Assembly (NCBI RefSeq): GCF_000003605.2
Contig: NW_003157233.1
Location: forward strand, 62,261 to 74,878
Direction: 5' to 3'
DNA: 12,618 bases
Source: Saccoglossus kowalevskii
Taxonomy: Eukaryota > Hemichordata > Enteropneusta > Harrimaniidae
Below the pieces are notes generated by a model. The model saw only the letters and a list, made by a program, of their open reading frames with translations, searched no databases and was not told the origin of the DNA. This document shows positions 1 to 9,900 of the stretch, piece after piece. The translations under genes were made by a program, and so were the position numbers. Every line of letters starts with the position of its first letter. Position 1 is the stretch's first letter.

Positions 1-836
1 ATAATATTAAATACATCAGATTTGAATAAGATTGGACCAATACTGGACCAGCAGTGAGGTAGAAATTAACCAGTAACCGGTGAAGATGATCTCCTATTTT
101 GAATAAAATACAAGGTAGTTTGACACTTTTTAGCAGTGGAAATTAAAAGATATATAACAGACAAAGGTTTTATTGGGACCACCTACATTTTCATTTTCCT
201 CGTGTACTTGAAAACAAAACTACGTAACTGGAACAGTACTGAACCATAATGCAGGCCTTGAAAAATAGCTCTCCTAAAAGCACTGAGAAATAATTTTCTG
301 TGTATTAGGACATTTTCTTAGGAGATTATGGTTAAAGGCTGTTGATTAAATTCAGTCAAAATGTTACTATGTTACTCATGGAACCATAAATACATTGATG
401 GCCCAAGAAATAAGTTAAAATCAGGAGATAAATGTTCTGAAAAATGTGTTGATGGAACAGCGTTCTTGTATGCAAATGAGATGACACGCTAAAAAGCCCT
501 GAATACAGATCCACATATCAGCAAAATGGATTCATGGGACAAATAAAACATCAAATCTGTGATGTCAGTTTTTAAATTGCTAATTTTTTTTCAGTGGTGT
601 ATGATATTTGTACCTGTATGCAAATCCCACCAAGGACTGTTTGTACTGTAAAATACTTTATTTTAGCTGGAATTAATTGTCGTTGAAAAGATTTTTTGGG
701 GTTTTTTGTATGGAATTTAATTTTACTGATTTTTGACGAGTTGAATGTAAAATATAGGAAAAACGGTATATTCGCTGGATTTTATTTTCACTGAATCAAA
801 TTTATTTGACAGTAACACTTGTAATGTATTTCACAG
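1..836 (+). other. Upstream VPS39 intron, 3' part
   Basis: This is AT-rich noncoding sequence. No reading frame resembling the VPS39 N-terminus, no promoter and no RNA gene was recognised. It holds one inverted-repeat element (644-814) that ends 22 bases before the exon at 837, so the element sequence lies in the probable branch-point and acceptor region. Confidence 0.75.
644..814 (+). mobile_element. MITE-like inverted-repeat element, copy 1 (3' part shortened)
   Basis: Starts with TACTGTAAAATACTTTATTT and carries the family's internal landmarks in order: TGTATGGAATTTA, GACGAGTTGAATGTAAAATA, TATTCGCTGGATTTTATT and CACTGAATCA. The 3' section jumps from CACTGAATCA to TTTGACAGTA, lacking the iterated GCGAAAATAA stretch of complete copies, so it has an internal deletion or a diverged end. 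No coding capacity. The family name is unknown to me. Confidence 0.8.
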
Positions 837-901
837 GGATGTATTACTAGTTGGTACCAAGCAAGGTCATCTTCTTGTCTATAGCATCAAATCAGCTTCA
901 G
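837..901 (+). CDS. VPS39: VPS39 exon (first in window), start of CNH propeller
   Basis: The acceptor is ttcacag ending at 836 and the donor is gtaaga at 902. Base 837 completes a codon begun in the upstream exon (phase 2 entry); codons then start at 838. The peptide DVLLVGTKQGHLLVYSIK matches the first propeller strands of human VPS39 near residue 26 (WLLVGTKQGHLLLYRI). The preceding roughly 25 residues, including the initiator Met, must lie on an exon upstream of this window, because nothing resembling them occurs in 1-836. The exon ends with one base (G901) of a glycine codon. Confidence 0.93.
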
Positions 902-3900
902 GTAAGATGTCACTTTGTGTTCATTTTTTTTGGCTGCTTTTGATGATATAGTTCTCTCTCAGAAGAGAAATTTTGGCAACAAAAAATTAGTTTCAATGGT
1001 TGCTCCGATAAAATTCAGGAGGTTCCATTTAAAACATTCTGTGTACACCTAGGGCAATTCAAGTAAAATTAGTTTGTATCGATAGTCATGATATTAACAC
1101 ACACTTTGTGGCAGAGTACATCACAGTCCTTCTATAGACTGATCTAGAAACAGTAATTGTTTGAGATAAGAATTACTTCAAACTATACAATGCTCTGCGA
1201 GGGCATCAGTCAGTGTAGCATGAAGTTGGATTAATGTTAAGTTATTATGGGAAATACACATTACTACATTTTAACAGTATACACAACTATTACAGTAATG
1301 TAACCAATTCTACCATTTCTTTAGGCGATGAGAGATTTGCAGTGAACCTTTTAAGATCTAACAAATCTTTTGCTAAAAAGCCAATACAACAATTAACCTG
1401 TGTTCCCGAATTCCAAATACTTATATCTTTATCAGGTAAGTCTTATCATTTTCTTTCTTGAGATACTACTGTAATTATCTTTGCTGTACAATTTTAAAAT
1501 TACTGTAGAATACTTTATTTTCGCGTGGAATTTATTTTCGCTATTTTCGCTGAAGGGATGATTCCGTGAAAATAAAATCCAGCGAATATACTTTTTTTTC
1601 CTATATTTCACATTAAACTCATGAAAAATCAGTGAAAATAAATTCCAAGCAAAACGCCCAAAAAGCCTTTTCAGCGAAAATTAATTCCAGCGAAAATAAA
1701 GTATTCCACAGTATTGCACATCTTTAGTGATCCTGATGTATGGTGCTTGAATCAATTATGAAACTAAATATATAGAAAATATTTTATAAACAAATTTTGG
1801 GTTTCTCATTCTTTTAGTCTGCCTGGTCTTACTCATGCATGATTAATATTGTAGATCAATTTGAAAATACTTTTGGTAAAAAAAAAATATTTTCTGTCTT
1901 TAAATGAATTGGTTTTTTTTTTATAATTTGCCAGACAATGTTATCAGTGTCCATGATCTGACTGGGTATTCTCACATTACTGCTCTCAACAAGACAAGAG
2001 GTGCCACGTTGTTTGCTGTTGATCTTCAGGTAAATTTGACAATTTAGTGGATTATATCCAGGCAGTTCAATGTAATAAATCCAAGTAAATATTTACATTG
2101 GAATAATAGGATATCAAATTTGTGACCTTGCGAGTATATTTCTAGTGTTATTTTTTATTTGTTTCTATCCAAAGACTTGAAAGAAATGAAAATGACTACA
2201 CTCTTTTAATAAATCTGATATTGTAGTGTCACTCATGAGATATTATTTATAGAAAGATATTTTATTTGACACAAAATTTAGTATGAATGAAAAAAAAAAA
2301 CATACAATAAATCAATGGTCAAGAAAAACAAACAAAAGATAGACTAAACTAAAGTTTAGAAATAAAATCAATAAATTTCCCCACGGAAGTGACAATAAAG
2401 CATTGTATTTTTTAGTGCCTTGTGAGCAGTTAAATTTCTAAAGATTTTAGGTTTTACTGCTCCAGACCCAAAAAAATTGTATTTTGTTTTGTATCAATAC
2501 AAATATGGCACTGTTAAACTTTTCACCACCAGTTTCTTCTTTTCATCAGTAGTCCAGTTTATAGTCTGCAATTTCTTTCAGAAGATTGGGACAAAAATAG
2601 CAAAATTTTTTGTATAAAAACTAAAAATTGCCTAAAATTTTGTCTGTTGACTCCAAAATTGAGGTTCATAAGGTTAACAAAAACACTCAATGAGTATGAT
2701 TTTCTGTACTCGTATATGGTCAGGAAGAAAAAGTCTTATTCCTTTTATCATTTTAATTGAAGTGTTGTTTTTTTGTTTTGTTTTTGTCTGACATAGCAAA
2801 TAAATTATATATATTACCAGTAGAGGTGGAACTTAGTATAGCTTCATGTACGCTGAAAACACAAATATTGTAACAATAAATTCCACAAGGTACTAGATTT
2901 AAAATTTAATATTAGTTATTTATGTTTTAGTCCTTACTTTCTCGCTCTGAATCTATTCTGTTTTTTATGGTTTTTCAGAAAGAAAAATCTCTGAGTGGGG
3001 GTTGTACATATAAACTTAGAATGTGTGTAGCTGTGAAGCGGAAACTACAGTTATTTTATTGGCAGAATAGGGATTTTCATGAACTGCAGGTTAGTCTTGT
3101 TTTCTGCTTGAAATACTGTAAAATACTTTATTTTAGCTGGATTTAATTTTTGCTGTATAGACTTTTTTGGTGATTTGTATGGAATTTATTTTCACTGATT
3201 TGTGACAAGTTGAACTGTGAAATGACTGTAGAGGGGAGTATACTGTATACAATACTGAAGTTATCCATGCATATAAATATAGGAAAAAAGGTATATTCAC
3301 TGGATTTTATTTTCACTGAATCATTCCTTCAGCGAAATTATCGAAAATAAAGTATATGATTGCTTACGTTTTTATTATCATACCTTTTCAGTCTGACCTA
3401 GGTGTGCCGGATGTTCCCAAATCAATGTCGTGGTGTGTCAATTCATTGTGTGTTGGTTTTAAACGAGATTATTTTCTGATTAAAGTAAGTTTAAGTCTAT
3501 TTATGAATTACATGATCAATTTTTGTTTTTTATGGCTTGAACTTATTAAGCAAGCTTTTTTATTTATGTTTGGCTAAATGTTGCAATGCATTCCATACTA
3601 CCGATAATAGAGGGTGCAATTTCATACATAATAGGGGTGCATATTTATTCAAGAAATAGTACGGGAATCATATATTATACATGTATGTTGCACAATTTCA
3701 GAGAGATCCTGTAAAAATATGGCGTAGTATCATAGGTACAGACCTGTCAAACAGGGTGTATATTTTATACAAAAAAAAGGACCTAACCTGATGATAACTG
3801 CATCACTCTTTTTAATGACCTTTGAACCTTCACTCTCATTGAAATAAAACATAACATATTACTTGATGCTACATTTACATTTTTTATTTTACCACTAGCT

Positions 3901-6900
3901 TGATGGTGGTTTAAAAGAACTCTTTCCGACTGGCAAACAATTAGAACCCACAGTTACCAGACTAGCCGAGGACAAACTTGCTCTAGGACGGGATGAAATG
4001 AGTATATTTATTGACTCTGAGGGCGCTCCAACACAGAAATATGCTCTGACGTGGAATGACATTCCCATCATTATTGGTGAGTTAAGTTCAGCGTGTTTTT
4101 GACGTCACTGTGAAAATTGTGTTTATGTTTTTAACCGTGTATTGCTGTAATCTGAAATATGACATCGTAATTCAAATTGTCCATTTCGCAATCACTGTTT
4201 TGATGTCAGAACTGGATGCGTCTTGTTATTATTATTTGCAGAGTATGATGCGCCGTACATGATAGCTGTCCTACCAAGATACGTCGAGATACGTACAATA
4301 GAACCCAGGTTGTTAGTACAAAGCATTGACTTACAGAAACCAAGATTTATTACGCTGGGAAGGTACGGAAATACTAACATTTGTTGGTTTTTATCTTTGC
4401 AGGTGTGAGATGTAGCAAGCCTCTTTTATCATTTGATGTATTATGAAATGTATACTGAATGAATATCATTTCCTCTAATTACAACGGGGACTATGTCATT
4501 ATAAGTGACTTGTTATGCAGATGTACAATCTGATTCTAAAAATAGGATTCCAGGGCTATTTTTATTTTATTCTTTTTTTTTAAATATGTATTTAATTATT
4601 TATTTTTCACATATTTTATTTTTTAATTTATTTGTTGGTGTTCTTTAAAGTTTGGTGATCGCAAATGCTCACTTTATTAAATAAAAAAATACTTGTGCTT
4701 AGATTTAAATCAGATTGAAGTGATCATGTCTTGCTGACATGGAACCATTGACTGTAGAAACTGATGTGAGATATTATAGCGCCCTCTTTAGTTCTAGATT
4801 ATATTTTCTGACTTGGCCAATTTACGGCCATTTTGTTTTGAAGAATGCTATTCTCACATACTTAGACTGATTGCAATCAAATTTGACACAGAAGATACAC
4901 ATGTCACATATATTGACATGTATTCAGTTCAAGTTCAGTTTTAGAATGACTGACTTGTGTCAGTTAATATTGCACAACATGTGTCAAGTATTGTACTGAA
5001 TTGTATTGTATGTTTTATTTCACCATAAAGTAAATACAATAGGGTACTTGCTAAATACATAATGCTTTATCATTATGGTGTGGAACATGATAAATAGCTC
5101 ATAATTATAAACTAGTCAAATTATCAGAAATATTCTTCCAAATATTCAAACGTAAGTCAATGACTTATTTTTTTTTTTTATGTTTTTTTTTTTTTGAAAG
5201 TGCAACCAAGACCTGTACACAATGATAAGGTCTAAAAGGGACTAAAAAAAGTACTGGTATTGTTTCTGGTCATATGTGGATCACCAAAAACAGTGCTGGT
5301 CATTTTTTTTTTCACTTCTTTTGTCACTGAACAGCATCTAATGTTGATGAATTAAGTCCACCTGCAAAATGTGTGCAAATTGTTTCACCATTATTTTTTT
5401 GAAAAAACAATCTGAGCACATTTTGTTTTTTTGTGTGTCCTAACAAAGATAAAACACTCAAAGGGTAACATATCGATTATGTTAACGAATACGCTTCCTA
5501 ATCAGAAAATACTGTAGTTGCACTTTTACTTTAACTATTATGCATAAAATTATAAATTTATTTATTATTTTATTTTTTTCAGTGGTCATGTATATATAGC
5601 ATCTAGTCATTTTGTCTGGCGTCTCGTACCAGTGCCTATTACCGTGCAGATTAGAGAATTATTACAGGACAAACAATTTGAATTAGCATTACATTTAGCG
5701 GTAGGTATGCTTTTAGATTTCCGAATTTATGTGCTGTTATTGTTTTCCAAACATTTTTGTCTTAAAATGACCAACATATAGATAGGTCTCTGTTGTCCAC
5801 CAGTGTGATGTGTACAATGAGCTGTTTTTTATCTACGCATTTCAACTGGAGTCTTTTATTGTTTAAACAATAGCCAATGAGAAAATGTGTTGCATGAGGT
5901 ACATTGCTGTTAAGCTGGCCAATCAGGAAACAGATAATAAAATAACTTGAAATTCATGCAAGAGATAGTAGGTTATTTACGTATGTTATAAAAGAATACT
6001 GTTCTGTGTGCGGTAATTTTGAGATGAATACATCATTGAAATGAATCAATACTATCGGGTAGTAAATATAATAACAAAGCATGCCAGTGTAATTTACAGG
6101 TTGTTGAGTATGTGGGTAGTAATTTGTTCTATTTATAAAGTATTCATTCATTTATTGCATACTAAAATGTAGTACCATGAATAACATGTGTGTATAATGT
6201 TGTTTTTGGTGAGAATTGTCTATGACCAAATGTTTGTAAAATAATGACATAATTACATAATTTTCTCAGTTTAATAGATTTTGGTTTCCAAGTGAAAATT
6301 GCATTTATTTTATTTTCTGGGAATTAATTTTTAATTGTTTTTCTATTGGATTAAATTGATGGAATTTGCTTACTTGAAAATGGTTTGTGTTACTATTTCA
6401 ATAAATACAGAGAATTGTTATATATAGTGACCTCTTGCTCAGTCGCGATTTCGGCTAAGTTGTGGGTAGTTGGATGGTTTCCAAAAATTGACATAGGGAC
6501 CAGCATCATATTATTACATTGCAACATGTGGTTTTGAACACCATCCACTTCCAGTACAGCAACATCCAACATCCATCCCTTCCTCCTTCCCTCATTAAGG
6601 GATGCACCGTACACTGTTAATTAAAGTCCATATCAAAACAGCACTTTCATTGACTGATTCATAGTGCTGTGCCTCACAATTGAAAACACTGTAACTCGGT
6701 AGTTTCATGACAGTCACATGTTTGAGATTTACCTCAATTTTTCACTGTTGATTATATGTATATACATTTTTTTTTGTTCCTCAGAGATATATTATAGCGT
6801 ACATACATATAGCATAACACATTGTTGAAACATTAGATGCTGTATATTTAAATTTTATTCAAATATACAGCATCTAATTAAATAATGATTAAATAAATAA

Positions 6901-9900
6901 ATAAATAAATATGCTGCTTTCAGAATAAAAAAAAAATAACAAAAACAAATATTTATGCTTATTTGTTAATGTGTATTAACATTATTGTTTACTCCAGGAC
7001 ATGACAGATGAAGTTGAAGCTGACAAACAGAGAAGAATTCAACATATTCAGAATTTATACGCATTTGATTTATTTTCACAACACAGATTTGAAGAATCCA
7101 TGCAGATTTTTGGGAAATTAGGCACAGGTACATAATGCTTCCTGGTTTCTGTTTGCTGTCAGTATCAAAAAAAAAACTAAAAAAAAAACTATTGAATAAT
7201 ATCTATTATTGTACATCTGTCACCGTAACGCCATAAGTTACAGTGTGCTGTAATTCTACGGTATTTTACGGGGTATTTTCATCCTGCCATATTAGGAAAT
7301 GTGTATTCCAAATATGAAATGATTAAGCGCGTAAGCGTCCTCTGATAATAAAAACAAACATGGCTGCCACAAGGGTTTGACCAGACTCCACACAAAGAAG
7401 TTCGCTGATTCTGTTCTAAACTTTTTGGATTTCAACATTCCCATGATGTATCCTTAGTAGGAAAAGATGTATAATAATAAAGTTATTACGAGGATACCTC
7501 AAAGTATGCACTCGGACAGCACTCTTCGCGTCGGTTGATACTACCGCAGTACTGTCTTCGTACATACTTTGAGGTATATTCGTAATAACCTCATATTAAC
7601 ACATCGCATGACGAAAGGTGGTAATTTGCATTCCACTTTGCAATTCTGTGATGTGTATTTTGTACCTGACCAATACACTATCAAATGTTGAGATTAAGCA
7701 TGGGAAATAGAAATTAAATGCAGAATATAAATTTAACGCAGGCCTATTAAATTAAACTTGATTTGTGAACTTGTAAACAATAGGTTCTCACTGAGTAAGG
7801 AGGCTTTGTTTGCCCTTGAAGGCCAGTTACATTGTAGGCATGTATGTCTGTCTGTCTGTCTGTCTGTCTGTAAACCTCCCCTACTCTTGAACTGGAGTGG
7901 GAAAGTGAAGACAGAAGCACATTTTTAAGTATATTTTAATTATGACTAATTATTTGCGAGATTTCCGGTTCCACATTCTGGAGTTTTTTTTTGGTGAAAA
8001 TGTACAAAAAACTTGCATCTCAATTTTTGTATCCATGCTTTAGCTTCATGATCATTACATCCAAAACTGCTCAACAGATTGCCTGTAGTTATTTGGGTGT
8101 AGCTTAATTGAGAACAAAAACAAATAACGAAAAGATTACTTGCAGTCTTTCAGCCTACAGCGTTACAAAAGTCATGTGCTAGGTGACTGAAAGTGTTAAA
8201 ACAGGGTGTTTCTAATACTGTAAAATACTTAATTTAACTTGAATTAATTTTCACTGAAAAGCCTTTCTGGGTGTTTTGTATGGAATTTATTTTCACTTAC
8301 GAGTTGAATGTAAAATATAGGAAAAAAGTATATTCGCTGGATTTTATTGTCACTGAATCATTCCTTCAGCGAAAATAGCGAGATGAATTCCAAGCGAAAA
8401 TAAAGTATTTTACAGTAATCAAAAATTGGCTGTCAGGTAATCCCTTAGACAAACATTGGTAGGGAATATGCACTATCGATTTACCTATATCTAATCTTTC
8501 AGGTAATGTATAGGTTGTCCTAGCACCTTAGTAACTTTTAGAATGTCTTGAGTCACAGATCAATTTTAACTTGTTTTCCTTCTGTTACCAAAATATAAAG
8601 TATTTTTTAATTGTTTTTGTAAAGTAATATTATATTATCTTCTTATGAATTAAAAATAATTTATCTTTATAAAAAATTAATTTATTCCTCAATTTCTCTT
8701 ACAGATCCAGCGCAAGTTATCGGTCTGTTTCCTGACTTGCTACCTCAAGATTATCGAAACCAGTTAGAATATCCCAGTAAACCTCCAGAGCTGTCTGGAT
8801 CTGAGCTAGAAAAGGGTTTACTGGGACTCATAGAATATCTAACACATAAGCGTAATGAAATAGTGAAACATATGAGTCAGGAGTTAAGTAACCCAATGGC
8901 TATAGTGCAGGGTAGTACGACTATACGATCTAAGAAACAACTAAGTCAAATAGTGGACACAACGTTACTTAAATGTTATTTACAGGTAAGTGTCATGCCT
9001 TTGTGCAACGTGTTATTTACTTTGTAACGTATATAGCATTTTAGGTATTTACTGATTGTATTCAATTTTCTGCCAACAAATTATTACCTTCATTATAGAG
9101 TGGGGTTACTATTACTTTGTATTTACCCATGATGCAATCAGCTTTCTTGTTCCATCATGTTGATCAAGGCGTGGTTTCCCACAAAAAATAACAGAAAATT
9201 GATCTATTTGGTCAAAAACAAGAAAAATAGGTTTTGTTTCTCAACATCGTACCTGTCAGTTTGAAACATGTGCCTCATACAGAACTTTTGGGAGTGGGGG
9301 TGGGGAGCTAATTATGTGTTAAACCACCTTTTATATGCCTTAGTTTGTTTTTCAGATTTTATTCAAAATGACTGAACCATATCTCTGACATGCCTTGACT
9401 GACTGCAATCAAACTCTGCATGTGTGTTATGCATCATGTCACACATATTGAAATGCATTCTTTTCAAGTTCTGTTTTTCAGAATGGCTGACAAGTGAAGG
9501 ATTACATTCACCTCTAATTGGTATGAATCATGGGAAATTATAAACATGCACTAGCCACTCTATGTATTTCTACTTACTGTAGAATACTTTATTAGTCCCC
9601 GCTCAGACTCCGAAAACGGGGACTTATGTTTTGATCTCAGAAATGTCTGGACCAATCACAATCAAACTTCACACATACATCATGCATGATATTATACATA
9701 TGCACATCAATTTGTTTCACGATCTGATTCAAGATGGCCGAATGACGGCCATTTTTGTTCTAAAAATCTTCAAAATCAAACATTTTTCGGCTGTTTACAG
9801 ATGGATTTTGTTCAAACTTGGTATATACGTCGGACATTGTAGGACCTTGATGCACATTATTTTGTTTTTCAGATAAGATTCAAAATGGCCAACTGGTGGC

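Larger units (their letters stand above)
5701..6997 (+). other. VPS39 intron 5701-6997
   Basis: GT-AG phase 0 intron of about 1.3 kb. It contains a less AT-rich island at about 6425-6610 of unknown nature, a perfect palindrome (6832-6878) and a short AAAT tract (6889-6910). No VPS39 exon is missing here, because the flanking peptides join directly (LHLA|DMTDE). Confidence 0.8.
7128..8704 (+). other. VPS39 intron 7128-8704
   Basis: GT-AG phase 1 intron of 1577 bases. It contains a long imperfect palindrome (7474-7598), a TGTC microsatellite (7845-7870) and a complete MITE copy (8216-8417). Nothing coding was recognised. Confidence 0.8.

Noticed and set aside
1-640. Search for the first VPS39 exon and promoter
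   Set aside because: No frame resembling the VPS39 N-terminus and no core promoter pattern beyond what AT-rich sequence gives by chance.
3485-3577. Extension of the exon at 3392 into 3485-3577
   Set aside because: The open frame continues past a consensus donor (gtaagt at 3485), but VPS39 similarity stops exactly there and resumes at 3899.
4192-4380. Minus-strand open frame of 62 codons
   Set aside because: It overlaps the highly conserved VPS39 exon at 4242-4362 on the other strand and is its shadow.
5701-5704. Alternative donor at 5705 (gtatgc), extending the exon by four bases
   Set aside because: It would shift the frame at the join to 6998. Ending at 5700 gives LHLA|DMTDE in frame, as in the family.
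5954-6151. Minus-strand open frame of 65 codons
   Set aside because: Intronic AT-rich sequence, composition-biased peptide with no family resemblance and no splice-linked partner.
7845-7870. Repeat array as possible CRISPR or telomere-like sequence
   Set aside because: It is a simple TGTC microsatellite without spacers, in an animal intron.
9631-9876. Plus-strand open frame of 81 codons
   Set aside because: Lies entirely in the tandem/dispersed repeat. The second tandem unit does not keep the frame open and no family is recognisable.
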